A stretch of DNA of 64,000 nt from Candidatus Poribacteria bacterium (GTDB taxonomy: Bacteria > Poribacteria > WGA-4E > WGA-3G). Below, piece by piece: positions 26,867 through 36,390 of this stretch. Position 1 is the first letter of the stretch. Every line of letters starts with the position of its first letter. The position numbers were made by a program, and so were the translations under genes. The notes below the pieces were generated by a model. That model saw nothing but the letters and a program-made list of their open reading frames with translations, was not told where the DNA came from and did no database searches. The DNA is taken from NCBI GenBank assembly GCA_022825665.1, contig JAJDWI010000086.1:1-64000 (forward strand), given 5' to 3'.

Positions 26867-28258
26867 TTAGTTACGCTTCAGGTCTGCCCATTTAATTATT
26901 CGTTTCCCTGTAGAGGACACACTAAGAGAATCCTCAATAAAATTCTCTTCCCCTTGATCATTTGCTTCTTGATCCTCTTCTTCACGGGATGCGGTTGCTC
27001 CCATTTCTGTTGCCGGACTTACACGTTTAAGTGTATAATTCCCATTCTCAGCATTTACGAACAGTGGGTCTTCATCAATGCTATCTTTATAAACAATAGA
27101 TTTAGCCCATTGCTCCCCAAATCCTTCAAGTCCGCCTCGTAAAACACATGAAATAATACGAACTGTTGGACCAGCTCCGAAAAATTCTGGGTGAGTACCA
27201 TTTGATGTATTGCCCCAGATAATAGATTTAGTGCATTTGAAGGTTGAACCTTCAAGAAGAGCATGCACCCCGCCACCTCTATTATTCGCTGAGTTTCTTG
27301 TAATTGTACAATATGATATGTTTACATGTCCAAAGGTAGAAATAGAATCAATACCACCACCAGATTCTGTTGCTATGTTCTCTGCAATAACACATCCAAT
27401 AACGTTAAGCCTTGATGTTGGACTACAAAGGATACCGCCACCGTTTTCAGCTGTATTCTGTTTGATAATTGAATCAGTAATTGTTAAACCGGAATATTCC
27501 CTACATTCAACACCACCATCCAAGTTCTGTGAGATTATACAATTCGTAATTTTTGCACCTGAAAAAGAGTTACAAAAAATACCCCGACCAATGTTTTGAG
27601 AGACTGTGCTTTTTGTTATTGTTGCGGATGCATGAAGTAAACAATAAATTCCATGTCCTTTATTTTCAGATATATCACAATTGATTAGATTCGGTCCACT
27701 AATAGGTTTTTCTATTACCTCACCATTCCTTGTATCCGGTTCTAAAATCAGGATACCATTGCCATCTCGGTTGTTTGTAATCTGACAGTCAATTATTTTA
27801 GCCTCAGAAACAATACAGAATATTCCACCACCGCTGTTATCCGTTATAATACAATTCTTTATCGTCGGTGACGAAACATCACAAAAGATTCCACCACCAT
27901 CACTATTATTTCCATTCTTAATTGCAAAACCCTCTAACACAGTATCATTGGTTTCCTTATTTTGAAAAATAAACCCTCGTGAATTTGGTGTGGATAGACA
28001 GTTGATTATAGCTGCCTCTGGACCATTCTGTGATTTTAAGGTAATTTGTTTACCCTTGAAATCTATGTTAGTATTACCTTCACCACTATAGATTCCATCA
28101 GCAACTAAAACCGTATCACCGTCTTTTGCAGCATCAATGCCTGCTTGAATTGTCGGCTGATCTGAAGGCACTTGAACCACCGCTGCAAATAGAATCGCAT
28201 TTACACATAAACAACAAATTACGATTGATATATACAGAAAAGTTTTATAGATATTCAT
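26867..28258 (-). CDS. secreted right-handed parallel beta-helix protein, paralogue
   Basis: The 463-residue precursor has a signal peptide (about 1-26), the shared opening VPSDQPTIQAGIDAAKDGDTVLVADGIYSGEGNTNIDFKGKQI, then beta-helix rungs (NGGGI.C..S....I.NC.I..N). An acidic linker (EEEDQEANDQGEEN, about 420-438) leads into the tail LSVSSTGKRIIKWADLKRN. This is the first gene of the tandem trio, with GGAG before the ATG and 31 bases to prfB upstream. The family is probably exported to the surface or periplasm. Ligand and activity are unknown. Confidence 0.85.
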   Translation of the reverse strand: MNIYKTFLYISIVICCLCVNAILFAAVVQVPSDQPTIQAGIDAAKDGDTVLVADGIYSGEGNTNIDFKGKQITLKSQNGPEAAIINCLSTPNSRGFIFQNKETNDTVLEGFAIKNGNNSDGGGIFCDVSSPTIKNCIITDNSGGGIFCIVSEAKIIDCQITNNRDGNGILILEPDTRNGEVIEKPISGPNLINCDISENKGHGIYCLLHASATITKSTVSQNIGRGIFCNSFSGAKITNCIISQNLDGGVECREYSGLTITDSIIKQNTAENGGGILCSPTSRLNVIGCVIAENIATESGGGIDSISTFGHVNISYCTITRNSANNRGGGVHALLEGSTFKCTKSIIWGNTSNGTHPEFFGAGPTVRIISCVLRGGLEGFGEQWAKSIVYKDSIDEDPLFVNAENGNYTLKRVSPATEMGATASREEEDQEANDQGEENFIEDSLSVSSTGKRIIKWADLKRN

Positions 28259-28289
28259 GAGTGACTCCTATACTGTGGGCGATCACTTA

Positions 28290-29388
28290 TTAGGTGGGTT
28301 TCATTTTCAGATAACTCTCAATAAACATATCAATTTCACCGTTCAGGACTGCATCAACATTACCGGTCTCTATATTTGTTCGGGTATCTTTCACGCGTTG
28401 ATAGGGATGAAGGACATAAGATCGGATTTGACTTCCGAAGTCAATATTCCGTCTTTCAGGTTGTAGTTTCGCAATTTCTTCATCACGTTGTGCTTGAAAA
28501 TGGTTGAATAGTCGAGAACGGAGGACTTTCATTGCAATTTCTCGGTTTCTGTGTTGAGATCGTTCATTCTGACACTGTACCATAATATTGGTAGGTATGT
28601 GAGTTATTCTGACAGCGGAATCGGTTACGTTAACATGTTGTCCGCCGGCACCACTTGCGCGGTAGGTATCTATGCGTAGGTCTTCTGTGTTTATTTCCAC
28701 CTCTATGTTATCATCTATTTCAGGAGTTAGATGCACCGCGGCAAAAGAGGTGTGTCGACGATTGTTAAAATCATACGGTGACAGACGGACAAGACGGTGA
28801 ACACCTGATTCTGCCTTTAGGTAACCATAAGCGTAAACACCTTTCACTAAAATAGTAACACCTTTTATACCGGCTTCATCACCAGATGTTAGATCAACTA
28901 TTTCAGTTGTATAGTTATGTTGATCACACCAACGGAGATACATACGCATTAGCATACCTGCCCAATCTTGTGCGTCAACACCTCCTGCACCAGGATGAAT
29001 GTTTAGGATTGCATTGTTCTCATCAAACTCCCCATCCAACATCAATCGGAGTTCTATTTTCTCAAACTGTGTACCGATTGTTGATAATCCATTCTGAATT
29101 TCCGGTTCTAAACTTGTATCATCTTCCTCTATAGCAAGTTCCAAGAGAGTCTGTATATCATCAACCGAACTCCTCAACTTTTCATATTCGCCTATTTCAT
29201 CTTTAAGGGCTGCAATACGTTGATTCACAGTTTGTACCCGTTGAGGATTCCCCCAAAAATCGGTTGCCATTGCTTCCTTTTCCAGATCCTCTAATTCTTT
29301 CTGCTTTGAAGCAAGGTCAAAGAAACCCCCTAAGCTCATTTAGTCGCGTTATTACTGATTCAACATCTGTTTTTATCTCTGTTAACAT
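28290..29388 (-). CDS. prfB: peptide chain release factor 2, expressed by programmed +1 frameshift
   Basis: RF2 recognises UGA and UAA. The GGQ loop reads SGAGGQHVNVTDSAVRITHIPT and the stop-codon recognition tripeptide is SPY in RLSPYDFNNRRHTS (SPF is usual). The true start is the ATG at 29388-29386 with AGGTG upstream. It encodes MLTEIKTDVESVITRLNELR, then GFL, then an in-frame TGA at 29319-29317. A +1 slip on CTT-T continues with DLASKQKELEDLEK, matching the RF2 family. The total is about 365 residues. Starting at the downstream ATG (29339) would discard the conserved N-terminus. It is 3 bases after the lnt stop. Confidence 0.95.
29317..29334 (-). promoter_or_regulatory. RF2 programmed frameshift (recoding) site
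   Basis: The minus strand reads CTT-AGG-GGG-TTT-CTT-TGA-C. It has the internal Shine-Dalgarno AGGGGG just upstream of the CTT-T slippery codon and the UGA stop followed by C, as in the Escherichia coli prfB autoregulatory site. When RF2 is scarce the ribosome shifts +1 and makes full-length factor. Confidence 0.95.
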
Positions 29389-29391
29389 TTA

Positions 29392-31038
29392 TCACCTTTC
29401 AATTTGTCTGTCATCAGACTTGATAACTGAGTAATGTATTAAAATTTTATATATTATCAATGCTAAACAAAGTATACTACATAGAATTGGCAACCAATCT
29501 CCATAACGAGTATATATTGTATGATCTCCATCTGATAGTGCCACATTTGCAATTAAGAACTCATCAGATGTATGTGGAGTTACAAAGGGTGTACTGATAC
29601 GTCCAAATCTATTAACAGCACATGTATATCCCCCATTTGCACACCGAAAAACCGCAACTCGGTTTTCAACAGCACGAAATGGTGCCATTGCTAAATGAAG
29701 TTCTGGTAAGGCTGTGCCAACAAACCAAGCATCGTTGGTAAGTATTGCCATTACATTAGCACCATTTTTCACAAACCTACGAAAATGGTTTGGAAAAGAC
29801 GACTCAAAGCATATTGAAGTACCTACTTCTATAGTCTTGCCAGATTGATTTTTTTCATTAATTGTTATTGGTAGTAATTTGATTTCCTTTCCATTTTCAA
29901 AAGGATGAAACTGAACAAAATTTGGAAGAAAGTCTGCTAAAGGCACATATTCACCAAACGGAACCAGACGCATTTTTGCATATTTCCCAAGTAATTCTCC
30001 TTCGGAAGATACAGAAATAACTCGGTTGTATAAATCTTCAAATGTATCAACGTCCGTTGCTCCCATAAGCATAGGTATGCCACCATTTTCTCCAAACATC
30101 TGTTTGTATACGTTATGAAATTTCGTCCATTGACGAAATGACACTTGTACTGCCCATTCACCAGATAACATCCCTCCTCTAAATGTTGTCTCAGGTAAGA
30201 CAATTACATCAGGGTTTTTAATGGAACTTTTTCGTGTCAAATTGAGGTATTTCTTTACAATCTTTCCGACATTTTCTGATTTCCATTTCTCAATTTGCGG
30301 TATATTTCCTGGTACAAGGGCAACTTTGATAGTTTCTGTTTGGTTGTCTTTACTATTATTGATAATGACATATCCGTAAATGAGAGTCATCCCCGCAAGT
30401 AGACAAGGAACAAGAACAGTAACAATTTCCTTTTTCCATTTATGTCTGTCTTGTATCAAGGCTGCAATCCCTGCATTGAAAAAGACGATAACAAAACTTA
30501 CGCCATATACGCCAGCAAAGGATGCTATTTGAATACTGGGTTGGTAATTCCATTGCGAATAACCGATGTTACCCCATGGAAATCCTGTGAGTAGCCAACT
30601 ACGAACCCATTCTAAACCCACCCAAATGGTTGCGACACCTAATGGATATAGTATCCCTGACTGCCACGGTAAATGATAAACTAATACTGCAGCTACAGCA
30701 AAATAGAGTGCTGTATATCCTACTAAAAGCAAGTAACCTAAAACTGTTGTAAATATATTCGCATAAGGATATAATAATGCTATTGCTAACAATAAACCCG
30801 CGAAAAACAGGAATCCTGCTACATATCCAAGGCTGAATGCAGTTTTCCAATGATCAACGGATTGCAGTGTTAGTAACAGTGGAACTAATCCAAACCATGC
30901 AAGAGGGAAGAAATTAACACTGGGAAAACTACAAAATAAGATTACTCCTGAACTTAAAGCAAACAGATAACGGTGTCGTTTAATTGTATTCAAAATGTCT
31001 TCCACAGGTAGGTAATGATTATGTGAACATAGTAACAC
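29392..31038 (-). CDS. lnt: apolipoprotein N-acyltransferase
   Basis: The 548-residue protein has about seven N-terminal membrane helices (to about 230) and then a carbon-nitrogen hydrolase domain. The catalytic triad segments are VVLPETTF (Glu), GKYAKMRLVPFGEYVP (Lys) and TSICFESSFP (Cys). A final membrane helix follows (about 520-540). It adds the third acyl chain to lipoproteins, consistent with the lipoprotein genes and LolCD in this window. The start is uncertain: the longest frame begins at GTG 31038 without a clear ribosome-binding site, and GTG 31002 (VEDILNTIKRH) is an alternative. It is co-transcribed with prfB. Confidence 0.93.
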   Translation of the reverse strand: MLLCSHNHYLPVEDILNTIKRHRYLFALSSGVILFCSFPSVNFFPLAWFGLVPLLLTLQSVDHWKTAFSLGYVAGFLFFAGLLLAIALLYPYANIFTTVLGYLLLVGYTALYFAVAAVLVYHLPWQSGILYPLGVATIWVGLEWVRSWLLTGFPWGNIGYSQWNYQPSIQIASFAGVYGVSFVIVFFNAGIAALIQDRHKWKKEIVTVLVPCLLAGMTLIYGYVIINNSKDNQTETIKVALVPGNIPQIEKWKSENVGKIVKKYLNLTRKSSIKNPDVIVLPETTFRGGMLSGEWAVQVSFRQWTKFHNVYKQMFGENGGIPMLMGATDVDTFEDLYNRVISVSSEGELLGKYAKMRLVPFGEYVPLADFLPNFVQFHPFENGKEIKLLPITINEKNQSGKTIEVGTSICFESSFPNHFRRFVKNGANVMAILTNDAWFVGTALPELHLAMAPFRAVENRVAVFRCANGGYTCAVNRFGRISTPFVTPHTSDEFLIANVALSDGDHTIYTRYGDWLPILCSILCLALIIYKILIHYSVIKSDDRQIER

Positions 31039-31139
31039 ATCTACTTGTAAGTGTCAACTAAAAGAAAACTGTTTGACGTGATGACTCGTAATATATCTTG
31101 TCTATGTATCTGGTTGATATTCTCTGTATAAATGGAATC

Positions 31140-31257
31140 AGGACTTACGCATAAACGGTAGGCGCGCTTTGTAAGCGCGCAAAATACCCACTATTCAGCT
31201 GAAATTGACCATTTTGTCCATAATTATTGAATAAATCGTGGAAAATGCGTAAGTCCT
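31140..31257. mobile_element. 118-bp MITE with 12-bp terminal inverted repeats
   Basis: AGGACTTACGCA (31140-31151) is exactly inverted at 31246-31257. The element is flanked by AATGGAAT at 31131-31138 and 31258-31265, an 8-bp target duplication, with one extra C at 31139. A perfect 8-bp internal hairpin (GCGCGCTT, 31162-31169, with 31173-31180) lies near the left end. It carries no coding capacity. A full-length IS with the same ends should exist elsewhere in the genome. It fills part of the 418-base gap 31039-31456; the rest shows a GGGAGGA at about 31397 without a usable start, and TTGACG at 31335 as a weak promoter candidate. Confidence 0.8.
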
Positions 31258-31456
31258 AATGGAATATAATTGTCTTATGTATTTGTTGCATCATATCTAT
31301 AGTAACTTCAATAAATGTAAACCGAAATAATACAATTGACGTTTATAGATATATTCTAAGACATTTATTTATAATTACATAAAACCAACAGATATAGGGA
31401 GGAACTATTCTTGTAGACAATACCCTTAATCTCTACGAAGATAGTCGTGCTTTTTT

Positions 31457-32575
31457 ATGTTTAGATATGTCACTATATTACTATGGGTAGTTTTCATTAT
31501 ACCTTCAACAGTGTTAGCTGGTCCGGGTAGGACAGGCGCACAAATATTAAGTTTAGGTGGTGGGGCTCGAGCCAGAGCATTAGGAGATGCATTTTCTGCT
31601 ATGTCTGGAGATGTAACTGCATCACTTTGGAATCCAAGTGGTTTAGCACAGATGCCAGAAAGCAGAATACGATCCGGTAAAATGGGAGCACAAGCATCTA
31701 TGTTTTACACGGATTACAGCGGTCCTTTTGGAGAAGCAGGAGAAGGATTATATTATACTTTCATTTCTGGAGCATTACCACTCGGAGAGATAGGCACTGT
31801 TGGTGCAACTCTACAACTGAACGGACAGGGAACAATTGCCGTTACCAGTGATTCCCCTGATGTACTTCGTGAAGAAAGTCTTGGGACGAATATGGCGTTA
31901 ACTTTATCTTATGCTGATACACTCACAAGTTTATTAGCAGCAGGTGTCAATGCAAAGATGATACGTATGGTACTTGGTAGAGAAAACGGCACTTCTTATG
32001 CGGTTGACATGGGAATTCAGTATTTACTTCCATTTAGACCGATACCGACTACTATCGGTTTAGCGATACAGAACGTCGGTCCGGGTATCTCATTTATTGA
32101 TGAAAATCAAGCGGACCCATTACCACGTATGCTTAGGATAGGGACATCAATGAGTCTGTATCAGGATAGATATAACCACCTTCGTTTTGTAACTGGGATT
32201 TCAGCATATATTGATAAATTGAGAGAAGATGAAACAGAATTAGATGCAGACTTGGAACGACTTAATGCTGACAGGTCAGAATCTGAATTACTTACTAAAG
32301 AACAACTATTATCAGATCGAGGGGTTGGCTACCGAGCATTTGAATGGCGACATTTACAAAAAAATCTCGGTTTGGAATACTGGCTTGGTAATACACTGGC
32401 ATTAAGGGTAGGATACAAATCTGAACCCGGAATTAATTTACCTGATTTGGCTGATTACATTACCTACGGTATTGGTGTAAAAATATATTTATTCAATTTA
32501 GATTTAACATACGGTCCGCGATTTGGACCATTACAAGAGAGACTAATTGAGATGACAGGTATAATCGTATTTTAG
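31457..32575 (+). CDS. PorV/PorQ-type outer-membrane beta-barrel protein
   Basis: This 372-residue precursor has a signal peptide (1 to about 21, ending VLA). The family signature GGARARALGDAFSAMSGDVTASLWNPSGLA (about residues 33-61) is followed by alternating beta strands and a terminal Phe. PorV belongs to the FadL-like barrels; in Bacteroidota it shuttles type IX secretion substrates, but the family is widespread without that system. A charged insertion (about 255-275) is in a loop. It is followed 27 bases later by a DUF5683-like gene, suggesting co-expression. Confidence 0.85.
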   Translation: MFRYVTILLWVVFIIPSTVLAGPGRTGAQILSLGGGARARALGDAFSAMSGDVTASLWNPSGLAQMPESRIRSGKMGAQASMFYTDYSGPFGEAGEGLYYTFISGALPLGEIGTVGATLQLNGQGTIAVTSDSPDVLREESLGTNMALTLSYADTLTSLLAAGVNAKMIRMVLGRENGTSYAVDMGIQYLLPFRPIPTTIGLAIQNVGPGISFIDENQADPLPRMLRIGTSMSLYQDRYNHLRFVTGISAYIDKLREDETELDADLERLNADRSESELLTKEQLLSDRGVGYRAFEWRHLQKNLGLEYWLGNTLALRVGYKSEPGINLPDLADYITYGIGVKIYLFNLDLTYGPRFGPLQERLIEMTGIIVF

Positions 32576-32602
32576 GCTTTCAAATTAGGAATAAGTTAAC
32601 AA

Positions 32603-33400
32603 GTGAAACGAAACCCAATAATCTTAACACTAATCATTCTCAGTATAACATCCCATATTTGTTTAGCTTCCAGTGAATCACACACAACTATGCTGACAAA
32701 TTTCTATTTAGAATCCAATCTTGGTATCCGAGAAATTGCCAATCAAACCGCTGTTTCTCCTAATCCAGAAATAAGACTCTTTAATCGCAAATCACCTAAT
32801 GAAGCATTTCTTTATTCACTGGCAATTCCAGGTATGGGGCAACTGTATACTGGTGCAAAGCATGGATACCTCTATACTGCAGCAGAAGTAGGTTTATTTG
32901 TCACCTATTTTATACTTCGAAATAATGCAATTAATACACGAGATGACTATCGAGATGTTGTTCGAGATAACATTATTTTTATTGGACCAGCCTCTTTTGA
33001 TAAATGGGATCTCGTAGAAGATTTTGAACACGCAACACAATATGAAAATTGGAACCACGTCTATGATTCTGAAGCAACACGAAATCGTACAGGTAAGTGG
33101 TATTGGAAAGATCTTGATCCATCATTGAAAGATGAAAAAGACACCGAAATTGAGTTTGATTCAAAATATAGATTGGAAGCGTTCGATCTACGTCAAAAGG
33201 CGAATGACACATTTCAAACCGCACGTACAATGTTAGGTTTGGTTATATTAAACCATATCGTTAGTGCAGTGGAAGCACGTATTACCACGAAACGTTGGAA
33301 TCAAAGACAAGAAAGATTAAATGGTTTTGAGATAGATGTACAGACAGATGTCACTTCTGGATCGGTAAAAAGTGCGTTGGTTCTAAGAAAACATTTTTAA
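32603..33400 (+). CDS. DUF5683-like membrane protein
   Basis: This 265-residue protein starts at GTG with a signal peptide (about 1-22). The segment LYSLAIPGMGQLYTGAKHGYLYTAAEVGLFVTYFILRN (about 72-110) is the 'PG.GQ.Y.G....G' motif and hydrophobic hairpin of DUF5683 and related small envelope proteins. A second hydrophobic segment, MLGLVILNHIVSAVEA, is near 214. The function is unknown. It is probably an outer- or inner-membrane-associated partner of the barrel encoded just upstream. Confidence 0.75.
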   Translation: MKRNPIILTLIILSITSHICLASSESHTTMLTNFYLESNLGIREIANQTAVSPNPEIRLFNRKSPNEAFLYSLAIPGMGQLYTGAKHGYLYTAAEVGLFVTYFILRNNAINTRDDYRDVVRDNIIFIGPASFDKWDLVEDFEHATQYENWNHVYDSEATRNRTGKWYWKDLDPSLKDEKDTEIEFDSKYRLEAFDLRQKANDTFQTARTMLGLVILNHIVSAVEARITTKRWNQRQERLNGFEIDVQTDVTSGSVKSALVLRKHF

Positions 33401-33413
33401 TTTGGAGTTACCT

Positions 33414-34352
33414 ATGCTATTTGAATTACCACAACTCATAGATGCTCTCAATTCCGTAACTGCAATCCCTGTGATACCATTTAAAGAAAACAAGATTGAT
33501 TATGTTGGACATGCAAAGAACATAGACTATTTGATGAATAACAATTACCTTGATGAGGGACGAAAAAGGGTTATTGCAATTGCAGGAACAAGTTTAATTC
33601 ACCATATATCTGAAACACAACAACTACGATTGATAGACAGAACGGGACAACAGATGGGATCCGACGGTGTCTTAATATCAGGAATCGTCCCGAATCCTAT
33701 CAACCAAGCAGGACAACTCATAGAAGCACAATCTGAACTTAATAGACCACCTGATGCATATCTGTTGATGCCATTGACGGGTATTAGTAGTCCGGAAGGT
33801 ATCTACGAACATTTTATGAAATTCGCAGAACATTACGGTACTTCTTGTAATGCAAGATTTCTCTACTATTTTAGGCAAAAGCGAGACTTAGATGCAGTTA
33901 TCCGTTTGTTGAAAGATTCACTACATTTCATTGGCGTGAAAATCGGAACTGATGAAGATGATGTGATCCCACTCATTGAAGGTATTGGTGATTCTGGTAT
34001 AGTAATGTGGGGAATTGGAGATAGATGCACACGGCCTGCACAACTTGGTACAAAGGGACATACATCTGGTATTGCAGTTGCTTATGCCCGTGCCTCTGAT
34101 GAAATCAATAACGCACAACGGCGCGGAGATTATGAAACTTCGGAACGAATTGAAGCTGATATAACCCCACTTGAAGAGATACGTTTTTGGAATGGAAGAG
34201 TATACAACTATTCTGCTGTTGTGGAAACGATGATTTTGAGCGGTTTTGAGGATATTGAAGCTGGGACAGGGGGTCCATTCAATCCACGTGTCCCTCCTGA
34301 TATTCAAAAACAACTACGCAGCATTACGAATAACTTGAAACGGTATCATTAA
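33414..34352 (+). CDS. DapA-family (dihydrodipicolinate synthase/N-acetylneuraminate lyase) aldolase
   Basis: I chose the ATG at 33414 (MLFELPQ) because GGAG lies 7 bases upstream; the frame is open from a TTG at 33402. The 312-residue TIM barrel has AGTSLIHHISETQQ at the usual GTTGE position, FLYYFRQ carrying the catalytic Tyr, and FIGVKIGT with the Schiff-base Lys. The family cleaves or condenses 2-oxo acids such as pyruvate. The first motif departs from the GTTGE of true DapA, so lysine biosynthesis is not assured; a sugar-acid lyase is equally possible. No biosynthetic neighbours. Confidence 0.8.
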   Translation: MLFELPQLIDALNSVTAIPVIPFKENKIDYVGHAKNIDYLMNNNYLDEGRKRVIAIAGTSLIHHISETQQLRLIDRTGQQMGSDGVLISGIVPNPINQAGQLIEAQSELNRPPDAYLLMPLTGISSPEGIYEHFMKFAEHYGTSCNARFLYYFRQKRDLDAVIRLLKDSLHFIGVKIGTDEDDVIPLIEGIGDSGIVMWGIGDRCTRPAQLGTKGHTSGIAVAYARASDEINNAQRRGDYETSERIEADITPLEEIRFWNGRVYNYSAVVETMILSGFEDIEAGTGGPFNPRVPPDIQKQLRSITNNLKRYH

Positions 34353-34420
34353 TGACAAACCGATGGCTGTATGTTTAGTAGTACTTCAATTGAAATTGAA
34401 ACTACCTATCTGAGTAACCC

Positions 34421-36130
34421 ATGTCTTTTGATAGTTTAACACTTCATCATGTAACGGACGAGATGTCCCATTTACTTATTGGCGGTACAATTCGTCACAT
34501 TGAACAAGCAAATCCAAGCACTTTTAACTTCAAGATTGATCAAGGAACACAACCCCATTGGCTTACGATATCAGCGCATTCAGTTCATGCCCGTGCACAC
34601 CTCATACATAAACCACCTCCCGGACAAAAGCAATCCTATTTTGCCGATTTTCTTGCAACCCATCTGAAACATGGTAAAATTATTGACATAAAACAGATCG
34701 GTTGGGATCGTATACTAAAAGTTACTGTTCAACCAGTTTCCGATGAACCAGTTAAACCTCCATACAAAGCCATAATTGCTGAATTTATGGGAAGACACAG
34801 TAATATCATTCTGATTGACGATACTGATAACAGAATCTTAGAATGCTGGAAACATATTGATGATACAATGAGTCGGTATCGGGAAGTCCTCCCAGGTGAA
34901 ACTTATGATTTACCACCACAACAGGAGAAAATTGATCCATTAACTTTGGATAAGACAACTTTTACTGAACTATTTACGTCCCCAGAAACTACGTGGAAAT
35001 CACTATTTAGTAGAATAGATGGACTGAGTCCAATGATTGCTAATGAAATAATCGCTCGTGCAGATAAATCAGGACTATGGGAAGCTTATCAACAAGTAAG
35101 CGTTTATTTTCACACGAAAAACGTTAAACCACAAGTCCTTATGGATGGAGATGAACCGTTAACCACATCACCTATGCCATTAGAACAATTTCCTGATTCA
35201 GTTTCTCACTCTTATGATACTATGAGTGAAGCGTTAACAGAATATTACGACGCTATCACACTGAAAGAAAACATTGCATCAGAAAAACACAAACTCAAAC
35301 AAGCATTAGAAAAACAGAAAAAGTTACTTACGCGAAAAGAGAGAGAACTACAGAAAGATTTAGAACGTGCTGAAAAGGCTGAAGATTACCGTATCCATGG
35401 GGAACTATTGCTTGCCAACCTCCATAACATTACCCGTGGACAAAAACAAGTGGAACTTCAAAACTATTATAGTCCAGAACTTGATACATTGACAATCTCA
35501 CTTGATCCTGAATTAACTCCTTCTGACAATGCACAATCGTATTTTAAGAAGTACACCAAAGCAAAACGTGGTTTTTCCAGAATACAACAACTTATTGCTG
35601 CTCTTGAAGCGGAACAAAAAATCCTCAGTAGATATGAAATTAAGTTAGAATCATCTGATACACTTGAGTCCCTCCAAAAACTTAGTTCAGAGTTTGTTGA
35701 AAATGGGTATCTGAAAACGCAGCATAAGAACAAAAAACAACAAGATATAAATGAGGGTCCTTTCCGTAAGTATATCTCAAAAAACGGATTTCACATGTAT
35801 GTAGGTCGGAATAGTGAATCTAATGATCTGCTGTTACGGCAGATAGCAAAACCTCGCGATATGTGGCTCCATGCCAAGCAAATACATGGATCACATGTCA
35901 TCATACGTAATCCAGAAAATAAACCAGACATCCCAATGCCTACATTGTTGCAAGCAGCCCAACTGGCAGCATATTTCAGTAAGGCACATCACTCAAGTTT
36001 TGTCCCCGTAGACTATACATGGGCAAAATATGTTGTAAAACGAAAAGGCAACGTCGCTGGATATGTGCATTACACACGCGAAAAGACATTGTATGTAGAA
36101 CCAGCAGTGCCATCCACAAAAAATCTATGA
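34421..36130 (+). CDS. rqcH: NFACT/RqcH-family ribosome quality-control protein
   Basis: The 569-residue protein has NFACT-N (about 1-200, SFDSLTLHHVTDEM...), a central helical coiled-coil arm (about 285-425, rich in Lys/Glu) and the NFACT-R RNA-binding domain (about 440-550). NFACT-R has FRKYISKNGFHMYVGRNSESND, PRDMWLHAKQIHGSHVII and YTWAKYVVKRKGNVAGYVHYTREKTLYV. RqcH and its eukaryotic homologue Rqc2 bind obstructed large subunits and recruit tRNA-Ala to add alanine tails marking stalled peptides. Its occurrence in an LPS-bearing lineage is less common than in Firmicutes but known. Confidence 0.9.
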   Translation: MSFDSLTLHHVTDEMSHLLIGGTIRHIEQANPSTFNFKIDQGTQPHWLTISAHSVHARAHLIHKPPPGQKQSYFADFLATHLKHGKIIDIKQIGWDRILKVTVQPVSDEPVKPPYKAIIAEFMGRHSNIILIDDTDNRILECWKHIDDTMSRYREVLPGETYDLPPQQEKIDPLTLDKTTFTELFTSPETTWKSLFSRIDGLSPMIANEIIARADKSGLWEAYQQVSVYFHTKNVKPQVLMDGDEPLTTSPMPLEQFPDSVSHSYDTMSEALTEYYDAITLKENIASEKHKLKQALEKQKKLLTRKERELQKDLERAEKAEDYRIHGELLLANLHNITRGQKQVELQNYYSPELDTLTISLDPELTPSDNAQSYFKKYTKAKRGFSRIQQLIAALEAEQKILSRYEIKLESSDTLESLQKLSSEFVENGYLKTQHKNKKQQDINEGPFRKYISKNGFHMYVGRNSESNDLLLRQIAKPRDMWLHAKQIHGSHVIIRNPENKPDIPMPTLLQAAQLAAYFSKAHHSSFVPVDYTWAKYVVKRKGNVAGYVHYTREKTLYVEPAVPSTKNL

Positions 36131-36216
36131 AATAGAAAAGGAGGGTTTCTAACCCCGATTTCTTTCTGCCTGTATCACAGATTACGCGTTCTCCGCACCT
36201 ATCTTCCTCCTCTTCT

Positions 36217-36242
36217 GTAGGAGCGACATCCTTGTCGCTACC
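36217..36242. repeat. REP-like hairpin repeat
   Basis: GTAGGAGCGACATCCTTGTC then GCTACC contains the stem AGCGAC (36222-36227) with GTCGCT (36234-36239). It shares the GTAGG..GGAGCGA..GCGAC theme of the repeats at 12181 and 39683, and likely belongs to one dispersed family. Confidence 0.5.
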
Positions 36243-36247
36243 TCTTA

Positions 36248-36292
36248 TCCTGAAAATCCTGCACATCCTGAAAATCCTGGTTCAGACAATTC
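36248..36292. repeat. AATCCTG direct repeats and TTCAGACAATTC tail
   Basis: ATCCTGAAAATCCTG is present twice, at 36248-36262 and 36266-36280 (CAC... spacer), followed by TTCAGACAATTC (36281-36292). The same 12-mer is found at 39876-39887 in the gap ahead of 40016, so this is a dispersed intergenic family. Confidence 0.6.
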
Positions 36293-36298
36293 TAAAAA

Positions 36299-36328
36299 CT
36301 GAAACATACATGAAACATACATGAAACT
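36299..36328. repeat. 11-bp tandem repeat
   Basis: TGAAACATACA is present twice in tandem, followed by a partial third copy (TGAAAC). No function is evident. Confidence 0.7.
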
Positions 36329-36390
36329 TATGGTTCTAATCACCACAAACCCTTCCATCTTTTTCCAACACCTGTTATAATACTACTACT

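Noticed and set aside
29317-29339. Simple ATG start for prfB at 29339
   Set aside because: The conserved upstream coding frame and the recoding signal show that translation begins at 29388.
31457-33400. Type IX secretion locus
   Set aside because: Only a PorV-like barrel is present; no other Por/Spr genes are near, and PorV is not diagnostic by itself.
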